NCBI GenBank assembly: GCA_015492755.1
Contig: WGEM01000304.1
Location: 1 to 6,364 of the forward strand
From: Gemmatimonadota bacterium
Lineage (GTDB): Bacteria > Gemmatimonadota > Gemmatimonadetes > Longimicrobiales > Gaopeijiaceae
DNA: 6,364 nucleotides
Reading direction: 5' to 3'
The notes under the pieces were generated by a model that did no database searches, was not told where the DNA came from, and saw only the letters and a list, made by a program, of their open reading frames with translations. The position numbers and the translations under genes are program-made. Positions 1 to 5,865 of this stretch are shown here, one piece after another (the first letter of the stretch is position 1; each line of letters starts with the position of its first letter).

Positions 1-2
1 AC

Positions 3-1013
3 GCCGTCCTCCCGCGCCTCATCCTGGGCGGGGCCGGCGCGCTGGCGTGGTGGCGCGTCCGGGAGACCGGGTTGGCCGCCACCGAGACCGCCGAGCAACT
101 CCGGGACGTCTTCCGCATCCAGACGCTGGACCACCGCCTCCACGAGGAGCGGCTCATTCGCGCCGTTCAGGTCCTCGCGGCGGTGGGCATTCGTCCCGTC
201 GTGGCCAAGGGGTGGGCGGTGGCGCGTCTCTATCCCCGTCCGGGGCTCCGCCCGTACGGCGACATCGACCTCTACGTTGCGCCGCATGAGTTCGGCACCG
301 CGGAGGAAGCGCTGGCCGCTCACGCAGAGACATCCTCCCGGGTGGACCTCCACGCCGGTCTGGACCACGGCGGGGCCCTGCGGCCCGACGTGGAGGCGCG
401 GAGCTCCGTGGTGGAGGCGGGAGAGGTTTCAGTGCGGGTGATGTCGGCCACCGACCATCTCTGGTTTCTCTCCACGCACATGCTCTTCCACGGCGCGTGG
501 CGTCCCGTGTGGCTCACCGACATCGCCGTGCTGGTGGAGCGCTACGGCGCCGACATCGACTGGGACGTGATCGGCACGCTTCCGCACCGCCTGCGGGATG
601 AGGTGCGGGTGGGTGTCCGGCTGGCGCACGAGCTGCTGGGCGCAGACATCACCGCCACGCCGTGGGCCGGCCCCCGCCACGCGCTCCCCCGCTGGATTCC
701 GCGGGCGGTCCTCGCCGCCTGGATGCGGGAACACTACAGTACCACCACCAGCATCCTCCTCGCCCCGGCGGAGCCCGGTGCGCTCTGGCGCTCGTTCCGT
801 CTCCGGTGGCCGAACCCCATTGAGGCGACACACCGATGGCACGCTCCCTACAACCGGTGGCCCCGCCTGCCGTTGCAGGCCTGGGACCTGATGTCTCGCG
901 GAGTCCGGGCGCTGGCGGCGTTGCCCGGGATGCGGGGCCGGCGCGCCGCCGCCCGCGACGGGCGCACGCACGATGAACATCGACGAAACCAGGATCCTGC
1001 AGCGGAGCGGTGA
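3..1013 (+). CDS. Nucleotidyltransferase family protein (PF14907-like), 5'-partial
   Basis: Probable nucleotidyltransferase of the NTP_transf_5 type, a family thought to move a nucleotide onto a small molecule, peptide or protein; the substrate here is unknown. The key stretch is KGWAVARLYPRPGLRPYGDIDLYV-like, with the acidic pair Asp-Ile-Asp at 261-269 as the expected metal ligands. It is followed by a VDLHAGL segment (about 340-360) and a DHLWFLSTHMLFH...WLTDIAVLVE region typical of the family's helical half. The frame has no stop back to the window edge, giving 336 visible residues. A TTG at 72 could start a 313-residue protein, but the residues before it (LPRLILGGAGALAWWRVRET) look like the family's N-terminal helices, so I treat the gene as cut by the edge. 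Its last 41 bases overlap the methyltransferase gene, so the two are probably co-translated. Relatives occur in some lasso-peptide and other peptide-modification clusters; whether this is one is inference. Family fairly sure, function unsure. Confidence 0.75.
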   Translation, partial: AVLPRLILGGAGALAWWRVRETGLAATETAEQLRDVFRIQTLDHRLHEERLIRAVQVLAAVGIRPVVAKGWAVARLYPRPGLRPYGDIDLYVAPHEFGTAEEALAAHAETSSRVDLHAGLDHGGALRPDVEARSSVVEAGEVSVRVMSATDHLWFLSTHMLFHGAWRPVWLTDIAVLVERYGADIDWDVIGTLPHRLRDEVRVGVRLAHELLGADITATPWAGPRHALPRWIPRAVLAAWMREHYSTTTSILLAPAEPGALWRSFRLRWPNPIEATHRWHAPYNRWPRLPLQAWDLMSRGVRALAALPGMRGRRAAARDGRTHDEHRRNQDPAAER

Positions 1014-2181
1014 CCTGCAGGTGCACCTCATCGGTGCCGAGGACGTGCGCATCCGGGGGGAGGGGCTGGACGTGCGGAGCGGTCCTCACGCCCTCGCGGT
1101 GCTGGACGCCTTCGCCGAGCCCATCTCGGTGAAGGAGGCCATGGAGCGCCTCCGGGGCCGCGCCGCCGGGGTACAGGACTGGCTGGACCTGCTGGGAACG
1201 GTGGTGGGGCTGCACGAGCACGGCGTGCTGGTGGAGCCGGGGACGTCACCGCAGGCGGGCGAGTCGCGGCTGGACGTGGAGACGCAGGCGTTCCACGTGA
1301 TGATGCTGGAGGATCGCCGCCGCACCGACGCCTTCCTGGAAGCCATCGCCCGCACGGTGGGCCCCGACGACACGGTGCTGGATCTCGGGACGGGCACGGG
1401 AATCCTGGCCATGGCGGCGGCGCGAGCGGGCGCGCGGCATGTCTACGCCATCGAAGCGGGCGCCGTCGCCGACGCCGCCGATGCGCTCATTGGCGCCAAC
1501 GGCCTGGCGGACCGGATCACGCTGGTCCGGGGGTGGTCCACACGGGTCACGCTGCCGGAGCGCGCTGATGTGCTGGTGAGCGAGACCATCGGCGCGCAGC
1601 CCTTCGAGGAGCGGGTTCTGGAGATCACACGGGACGCGTTCCGGCGGCACCTGGAACCGGACGCCCGCATGATTCCCGCCAGGCTCAGGGTGTACGCGCT
1701 CCCGGTGCCGAAGCCCACCTCGGTGGTGGCGGAGCGCGCGTTCACGCCGGCGGCGCTGGCCCGCTGGAGCGAGTGGTACGGGTTCGACTTCCGTCCTCTG
1801 GCGGACTTCGCCCCCGACGACGTCTGGTTCGTGCACCTCACCGATGCCGCGGTACGGGAGCTGGGCACACCTGCGACGCCCGTCTTCCTGGGTGAGGTGG
1901 AGCTGAGAGCCCGCCACGACCTGGTGTTCGAGGGCGCGGGTGAGGCGGCGGTGGTGGATGAAGGCACCGTGGGGGCCGTGGCCGTCTACTGGGAGATGGA
2001 GCTGGCCGACGGCATCGTCCTCACCAACGACCCCGCCCGCGCGGCGGACACCAACCACTGGGCGGACCCCGTGGCGGTGCTGCCCCGGCCCTTCGAGGTC
2101 CGCCCGGGCCAGCGTGTGCGCATCGAGTATCGCTACGCCGGGGGGGCGGCGGAGCTGGAGGCCCGGCCGCTGGGCGAATAG
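973..2181 (+). CDS. PqqD-like domain fused to PRMT-like SAM methyltransferase
   Basis: A 402-residue class I S-adenosylmethionine methyltransferase resembling protein arginine methyltransferases. Residues about 20-93 form a small domain (GPHALAVLDAF, then a helix-rich VQDWLDLLGTVVGLHEHGVLVE stretch) like PqqD or winged-helix peptide-recognition domains. The core follows: SAM motif I VLDLGTGTG at 135-143 and acidic Glu161 at the end of the next strand. S203-E204 and E213 are nine residues apart, exactly as in the PRMT double-E loop. T360-N-H362-W363 corresponds to the PRMT THW loop. The region after about 225 has the beta-rich character of the PRMT C-terminal half. The ATG at 973 lies inside the previous gene. 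A GTG at 1021, eight bases after that gene's stop, is an alternative start that would remove 16 residues but keep all domains. Automated pipelines may label it L11 methyltransferase-like. The SAM fold is certain, PRMT-type chemistry likely, and the substrate (arginine in a peptide or protein?) inferred. Confidence 0.75.
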   Translation: MNIDETRILQRSGDLQVHLIGAEDVRIRGEGLDVRSGPHALAVLDAFAEPISVKEAMERLRGRAAGVQDWLDLLGTVVGLHEHGVLVEPGTSPQAGESRLDVETQAFHVMMLEDRRRTDAFLEAIARTVGPDDTVLDLGTGTGILAMAAARAGARHVYAIEAGAVADAADALIGANGLADRITLVRGWSTRVTLPERADVLVSETIGAQPFEERVLEITRDAFRRHLEPDARMIPARLRVYALPVPKPTSVVAERAFTPAALARWSEWYGFDFRPLADFAPDDVWFVHLTDAAVRELGTPATPVFLGEVELRARHDLVFEGAGEAAVVDEGTVGAVAVYWEMELADGIVLTNDPARAADTNHWADPVAVLPRPFEVRPGQRVRIEYRYAGGAAELEARPLGE

Positions 2182-2190
2182 GCGCGCCTA
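2179..2190. other. 12-bp palindrome holding both convergent stop codons
   Basis: TAGGCGCGCCTA is a perfect palindrome. Its left TAG (2179-2181) ends the methyltransferase and its right CTA (2188-2190) is the TAG that ends the minus-strand reductase, leaving six bases between the two genes. There is no loop and no T-run, so an ordinary intrinsic terminator is not visible. It may be coincidence of two TAG stops flanking GCGCGC-type sequence in a GC-rich genome. Confidence 0.4.
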
Positions 2191-2931
2191 CTCCGGAGGC
2201 CCGAGAAGCCGTCCGCCGTCCACCGCCAGGATCTGGCCGGTGACGAATCCGGCGCGCACGAAGTAGAGCACGGCGTCCGCCACGTCCCGGGGGCTTCCCG
2301 TGCGCCGGAGCGGCGCGGCCTCCGCCAGCTTCTCCCAGCGCTCCGCGGGCCAGTCGTCCGGCTTCAGCACCGCCCCCGGAGCCACCGCGTTGACCCGCAC
2401 CTCCGGCGCCAGCGCCCGGGCCTGCAGCCGGGTGAGGTGCGCCAGCGCGGCCTTCGACACGGAATGGGCGGCGTAGTCCGTCCACGGCTGGATGGCCGAG
2501 AGGTCCACGATGTTCACCACCGAGCCCCGGGCCTGGCGCAGCAGTGGCGCCGCAGCCCGCACCAGGAGGTGGGGCGCCCGCGCGTTGAGCGCCATGACCC
2601 GGTCCCAGGCGGCGGCGTCCACCTCGGCCAGCGTCCGCACCTCGAAGCTCGCCGCCGAGTTCACCAGCACGTCCAGGCGGCCGAATCGCTCACGCACCGC
2701 CGTCAGCACGGAGTCCACCGACTCCGGCTCCGTCAGATCGGCACGCACGGCCAGCGCCACGCGTCCCAGCGCCTCGACGTCCGCCGCGGTCTGCACCGCC
2801 TCATCGCCGGAGGAGCGGAAGGTGAAGGCGATGTCGAAACCGTGGTCCGCCAGCGCCAGCGCGATGGCGCGGCCGACACGGACCGCGCCTCCGGTCACCA
2901 GCGCGACGCGTTGCGTGGGTGTGGGATTCAT
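2188..2931 (-). CDS. SDR oxidoreductase, pteridine-reductase-like, catalytic Tyr replaced by His
   Basis: A 247-residue short-chain dehydrogenase/reductase, full length for the family. The NADP-binding motif is T13-G-G-A-V-R18-V-G20; the Arg at the sixth position and R39-S40 after the second strand match pteridine reductases (PTR1, FolM) and suggest NADPH. N91-S-A-A-S95-F resembles the NNASSF of PTR1. D143, followed by a Q-P loop and K160, aligns with Asp181 and Lys198 of Leishmania PTR1 with identical spacing, but the residue matching catalytic Tyr194 is His156 (CAT, 2464-2466). Tyr153 sits three residues earlier, as Tyr191 does in PTR1. The C-terminal TGQILAVDGG is intact. The ATG at 2931 fits the family N-terminus, though no strong Shine-Dalgarno precedes it. 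It is divergent from the next SDR and convergent with the methyltransferase. If active, it could reduce a pterin or another carbonyl; altered or lost catalysis is equally possible. Confidence 0.85.
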   Translation of the reverse strand: MNPTPTQRVALVTGGAVRVGRAIALALADHGFDIAFTFRSSGDEAVQTAADVEALGRVALAVRADLTEPESVDSVLTAVRERFGRLDVLVNSAASFEVRTLAEVDAAAWDRVMALNARAPHLLVRAAAPLLRQARGSVVNIVDLSAIQPWTDYAAHSVSKAALAHLTRLQARALAPEVRVNAVAPGAVLKPDDWPAERWEKLAEAAPLRRTGSPRDVADAVLYFVRAGFVTGQILAVDGGRLLGPPE

Positions 2932-2990
2932 GGCGAGACTGGGGGTGCGGGAACGGTAGACGGAACACTGACCAGTGGAGCGGAACGAAT
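2932..2990. promoter_or_regulatory. Divergent intergenic region with 12-bp inverted repeat
   Basis: This 59-base gap must carry the start signals for both divergent SDR genes. CACTG-AC-CAGTG (2966-2977) is a perfect inverted repeat and partly overlaps the ribosome-binding GGAG (2977-2980) of the right-hand gene. The hexamer CGGAAC occurs at 2961-2966 and again at 2981-2986, twenty bases apart. A CGGTAGA at 2954-2960 could hold a -10-like TAGACG for the rightward gene, but no convincing -35 box is seen. An operator role is only a suggestion. Confidence 0.35.
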
Positions 2991-3704
2991 ATGGATGTCA
3001 ATCTGACCGGGAAGGTGGCCATCGTGACGGGAAGCACCAAGGGGATCGGGCTGGCCGTCGTGCGCCGCCTCCACGAGGCCGGCGCGTCGGTGACGGTGAG
3101 CGCCCGCACGGCGTCGGATGTGGAGGCCGAGGTGGACCGACTCGGAGCACGGGCCCTCGGCGTGCCCGCGGACGTGTCCCGCCCGGAGGAGTGCGAGGCG
3201 CTGGTGGAGCGGACGGTGGAGCGGTTCGGCCGCCTGGACATCCTGGTGAACAACGCCGGTATCGGCATCTTCAAGCCCATCACCGAGCTCTCCATCGAGG
3301 AGTGGCGTCGGCAGATCGACGTGAACCTCGGCGGCGTCTTCTACTGCTCCAAGGCGGCGCTGCCGCACCTCGTGGCGGCGGGCGGCGGCGACATCGTGAA
3401 CATCGGCTCTCTGGCCAGCCGGAACGCCATCGCCGGCGGGACCGGGTACAACGCCAGCAAGTTCGGACTCCTGGGGATGACGGAAGCCATGATGCTGGAC
3501 GTGCGCTACGACGGCGTGCGGGTGAGCATCGTGATGCCCGGCAGCGTGGACACGCACTTCAACGGCCGCACGCCCTCCCAGGAGCGCACCTGGCGCCTCC
3601 ATCCCGACGACTGCGCGCAGGCGGTGCTCCACCTGGTGTCGTATCCGAAGGAGGCCCATGTGAGCCGGGTGGAGATGCGGCCCAGCATGCCGGTGAAGCG
3701 CTGA
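2991..3704 (+). CDS. SDR family oxidoreductase, FabG-like, complete active site
   Basis: A 237-residue classical short-chain dehydrogenase/reductase that probably reduces a carbonyl (for example a 3-oxoacyl group or sugar/alcohol carbonyl) with NADPH in the cytoplasm; the true substrate cannot be told from sequence. Visible motifs: T13-G-S-T-K17-G-I-G20 for the dinucleotide, with Lys17 and Arg39 (end of strand two) favouring NADPH; N87-N-A-G90; catalytic Ser140, Tyr153 and Lys157 in YNASK; and MPGSVDT after strand six. The C-terminus is short, ending in a [14 protein letters not shown] helix and a small strand, which is common in FabG-like SDRs. I chose ATG 2991 because GGAG lies ten bases upstream and the protein begins right before the first strand. 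A GTG at 2919 in the same frame would overlap the divergent gene and adds a non-homologous tail. It is not closely related to its divergent neighbour, so recent duplication is unlikely. Confidence 0.9.
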   Translation: MDVNLTGKVAIVTGSTKGIGLAVVRRLHEAGASVTVSARTASDVEAEVDRLGARALGVPADVSRPEECEALVERTVERFGRLDILVNNAGIGIFKPITELSIEEWRRQIDVNLGGVFYCSKAALPHLVAAGGGDIVNIGSLASRNAIAGGTGYNASKFGLLGMTEAMMLDVRYDGVRVSIVMPGSVDTHFNGRTPSQERTWRLHPDDCAQAVLHLVSYPKEAHVSRVEMRPSMPVKR

Positions 3705-3714
3705 GCGGCTGCCC

Positions 3715-3742
3715 TTCACGCACCCGCCGCCTCCGGTAGATT
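3715..3742 (+). promoter_or_regulatory. Possible sigma70-type promoter for fumC
   Basis: TTCACG (3715-3720) and TAGATT (3737-3742) are separated by 16 bases, an acceptable though short sigma70 layout. It lies in the 109-base gap between the SDR stop and the fumarase start, about 70 bases upstream of the ATG. It is one of the few A/T-richer patches in the gap, which is the main reason for calling it. Weak match; the initiating base is unknown. Confidence 0.25.
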
Positions 3743-3800
3743 TCCCCGCGGGCGCGGGCGCGGAGGATGCGCCTGCGAGCCCGTCCGGCGGCGTGAGAAC

Positions 3801-3810
3801 GGAGACGGAG
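3801..3810 (+). promoter_or_regulatory. Ribosome-binding site deciding the fumC start
   Basis: GGAGACGGAG contains two GGAG copies. The first ends nine bases before the ATG at 3814, ideal spacing; the second is only three bases away. This supports the ATG at 3814 over the in-frame GTG at 3793, which would add seven residues (MRTETEI) overlapping the site itself. Confidence 0.7.
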
Positions 3811-3813
3811 ATC

Positions 3814-5199
3814 ATGGCTGAGGAATACAGGATCGAGCGTGACTCGCTGGGTGAGATGAAGGTCCCGGCGGACGCGCTCTACGGCCCGCAGACGCAGCGG
3901 GCGGTGGAGAACTTCCCCATCAGCGGGAAGCGGTTCGGACGCCGCTTCATCGAGGCGCTGGGCCGCATCAAGAAGGCGGCGGCGGAGACCAACGAGGAGT
4001 TGGGGCTGCTGGACCCCGAGATCGCCGACGCCGTCATCGCCGCGGCGCAGGAGGTCATCGACGGCCGCTGGGACGACCAGTTCGTGGTGGACGTTTACCA
4101 GACGGGGTCGGGCACCTCCACCAACATGAACGCCAACGAGGTCATCGCCCACCGCGCCGCGCAGATCCTGGGTCGCCCGGTGCACCCCAACGACCACGTC
4201 AACTTCGGGCAGTCGTCCAATGACGTGATCCCCACCGCCATCCACATCTCGGCCCGGGTAGCCCTCGAAGCGGAGCTCCTCCCGGCGCTGGATCGGCTCC
4301 GGGGTGCGCTGGCGGAGAAGGCGGAGGCCTTCGACGGCATCGTCAAGTCCGGTCGGACGCACCTCATGGACGCCACACCCGTACGACTGGGGCAGGAATT
4401 CGGCGGATATGCCACGCAGGTGGCGAAGGGCATGGAGCGCATCCGGAGGGGCGCCGCAGAGCTGGAGGAGCTGGCGCTGGGCGGAACCGCCACCGGCACC
4501 GGAATCAACACCCACCCCGAGTTCGCGCGGCGCGCCATCGCCCGCATCGCCGAGGCCACCGGTATTGAGTTTCGCGAGGCGGAGAACCACTTCGAGGCGC
4601 AGGGTGCGAAGGACGCGGTCGTGAGCGTGGCGGGCGCGCTCAACACCATCGCGGTGTCGCTCATGAAGATCGCCGACGACATCCGCTGGTTGGGATCCGG
4701 TCCCACCTCCGGCATCCACGAGATCCGGCTCCCGGCGGTGCAGCCCGGCTCCTCCATCATGCCGGGGAAGGTGAACCCCGTCATGGCGGAGGCGCTCATG
4801 ATGGTGTGCGCCCGGGTGATGGGGAATCATACCACCATCACGGTGGCGGGCGAACGTGGCAACTTCGAGCTGAACGTCATGATGCCGGTGCTGGCTGACG
4901 CACTCCTGGAGTCGGTGACGCTCCTGGCTCACGCGTCCAGCGCCTTCACCCACCGGTGCGTCCGCGGCATCGAAGCCAACGAGGCGCGCGCCCGCGAACT
5001 CCTGGAGAAGAATCCCTCCATCGCTACGGCGCTCAATCCGTACATCGGATACGACCGGGCGGCGGAGGTGGCCAAGGAGGCGGCAGCGCGGGGGGTGAGC
5101 GTCCGTCAGGTGGTGCTGGAGAAGGGACTCCTCCCGCCGGAGAAGATCGACGAGGCGCTGGATGTGCGGAGCATGACGGAGCCGGGCCTGCCCGACTGA
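3814..5199 (+). CDS. fumC: Class II fumarate hydratase
   Basis: Fumarase C, the iron-independent, homotetrameric enzyme that interconverts fumarate and L-malate in the TCA cycle. At 461 residues it is normal length (E. coli FumC is 467). Family motifs appear in order: an early [15 protein letters not shown] segment; [14 protein letters not shown] (97 onward); [15 protein letters not shown] (about 130-144); [12 protein letters not shown] with the active-site His183; and the fumarase/aspartase signature [12 protein letters not shown] (312-323), carrying the mobile-loop serine and the KxN residues. HLMDATPV favours fumarase over aspartase, argininosuccinate lyase or adenylosuccinate lyase. The C-terminal small domain ([20 protein letters not shown]) is intact. 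Shine-Dalgarno spacing supports the ATG at 3814. The gene stands 109 bases after the SDR and converges with the PqqD gene, so it may be transcribed alone or with the SDR. No truncation or unusual base use is seen. Identification is secure. Confidence 0.98.
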   Translation: MAEEYRIERDSLGEMKVPADALYGPQTQRAVENFPISGKRFGRRFIEALGRIKKAAAETNEELGLLDPEIADAVIAAAQEVIDGRWDDQFVVDVYQTGSGTSTNMNANEVIAHRAAQILGRPVHPNDHVNFGQSSNDVIPTAIHISARVALEAELLPALDRLRGALAEKAEAFDGIVKSGRTHLMDATPVRLGQEFGGYATQVAKGMERIRRGAAELEELALGGTATGTGINTHPEFARRAIARIAEATGIEFREAENHFEAQGAKDAVVSVAGALNTIAVSLMKIADDIRWLGSGPTSGIHEIRLPAVQPGSSIMPGKVNPVMAEALMMVCARVMGNHTTITVAGERGNFELNVMMPVLADALLESVTLLAHASSAFTHRCVRGIEANEARARELLEKNPSIATALNPYIGYDRAAEVAKEAAARGVSVRQVVLEKGLLPPEKIDEALDVRSMTEPGLPD

Positions 5200-5200
5200 G

Positions 5201-5225
5201 CTGCCGGGGCGAAGTCGCCCGGCAG
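5201..5225. terminator. Hairpin between convergent fumC and PqqD genes
   Basis: CTGCCGGG (5201-5208) and CCCGGCAG (5218-5225) are exact reverse complements. With G5207 bulged, the stem can extend to ten pairs closed by an AAGT loop. It begins one base after the fumC stop and fills most of the 46-base gap between the two convergent stops. The stem is symmetric, so it could act for both strands. No T-run follows on either side, so a classical intrinsic terminator is not proven. Confidence 0.5.
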
Positions 5226-5245
5226 GCGGGGTGAGCGACGGGGCC

Positions 5246-5848
5246 TCAACAGCGCCGCGGCGTGCACCAGCGCCAGCGCCGCCAGCGTCGCATCCGGCAA
5301 CACCACCTGCGGTTATTGCAGATGGGGAGGCCGGTGCACCCCCTCCCGCGGCGGCCCGGGCGGAGACGGCGGCACTGGCCGATGGTCAGGCAGGAGGCCG
5401 CCTGGGCGGAGACCGGTGCCACGATGGACTCCACCGCGGGAAGGAGGAGGGCAAGGCCGGCGGCACGCCCCAGTCGCTTGAGGGCGTCCTTCCGGGAGAG
5501 GTTGCCGGCGCCGGAGGGGAGCCGAACCGGCGTGTCCAGGAGGTGTGCCGCCTGGAGCTGGGCCAGCGCGTCCCAGACCAGGTCGGGCTCGGCGGGCAAA
5601 CCGGTCTCGGGCAGCGCGGCCGTCAGCTCCGCCACGGTGCGGGTCCCGTCGGAGCGTGCCCACACCCACGCCACGGTGGCGTTCAGACAGTGCGCCTCAT
5701 GTCGCTCCAAATCGTACACCAGGAGCTCGTCTTCGAAGCGCTCGGTGAGCACCCGTGTCGTGCGAGCGCGGGGGCGCTGCGCCCGGAGCCCGTCGGGCCC
5801 GGACGCAGCGCCGCTCCCCTGGGGGGGACCTTGTCGCCGCGCAACCAT
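5246..5848 (-). CDS. PqqD-domain protein with Tat-like segment and Cys/Arg/Trp-rich tail
   Basis: A 200-residue protein in three parts. Residues about 28-107 are a PqqD-type domain (LLVYDLERHEAHCLNATVAWVW, then DGTRTVAELTAAL), the fold that binds leader peptides in PQQ, lasso and other ribosomal-peptide pathways. Then S118-R-K-D-A-L-K124 resembles a Tat motif (SRRxFLK) with RK for RR, followed by a hydrophobic stretch to about 146 ending in an AQA-like site at 148-150. The tail (151-200) has eight cysteines (153, 159, 171, 177, 183, 184, 195, 200), sixteen arginines including RPGRRGRG, and four tryptophans. Similar PqqD-hydrophobic-Cys-rich proteins exist in Gemmatimonadota and other phyla, to my recollection; their role is not known to me. 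ATG 5848 is chosen because GGGAG lies nine bases upstream and the upstream in-frame extension merely shadows the preceding gene. It follows that gene by 17 bases, so they form an operon. Domain call firm; tail function unknown. Confidence 0.75.
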   Translation of the reverse strand: MVARRQGPPQGSGAASGPDGLRAQRPRARTTRVLTERFEDELLVYDLERHEAHCLNATVAWVWARSDGTRTVAELTAALPETGLPAEPDLVWDALAQLQAAHLLDTPVRLPSGAGNLSRKDALKRLGRAAGLALLLPAVESIVAPVSAQAASCLTIGQCRRLRPGRRGRGCTGLPICNNRRWCCRMRRWRRWRWCTPRRC

Positions 5849-5857
5849 CTTCGGTCG

Positions 5858-5862
5858 CTCCC
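5858..5862 (-). promoter_or_regulatory. Ribosome-binding site of the PqqD gene
   Basis: On the minus strand this reads GGGAG, nine bases before the ATG at 5848. It lies within the 17-base gap after the preceding stop, and its position argues for the 200-residue start rather than a longer in-frame reading that would run through the upstream gene. Confidence 0.65.
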
Positions 5863-5865
5863 GTT

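Noticed and set aside
47..289. Small plus-strand open frame at the left edge (80 residues)
   Set aside because: Arg/Gly/Pro-rich reading out of frame within the nucleotidyltransferase gene, no motif.
1246..2058. Minus-strand open frame of 270 residues inside the methyltransferase gene
   Set aside because: Low-complexity composition typical of a shadow frame; the plus-strand protein has clear SAM and PRMT motifs.
2919..2990. Longer start of the rightward SDR at GTG 2919
   Set aside because: It would overlap the divergent gene start and add a Trp/Gly-rich stretch with no family similarity; ATG 2991 has a spaced GGAG.
3559..4953. Long minus-strand open frame (464 residues) antisense to fumC
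   Set aside because: It mirrors fumC in a GC-rich genome, is rich in His/Arg/Gly/Val, shows no motif, and fumC itself is unmistakable on the other strand.
5106..5306. Possible alternative frame for the PqqD tail (frameshift into VLPDATLAALALVHAAALL)
   Set aside because: The alternative frame loses the cysteines and runs into fumC; the annotated frame keeps Cys up to its own stop before the hairpin.
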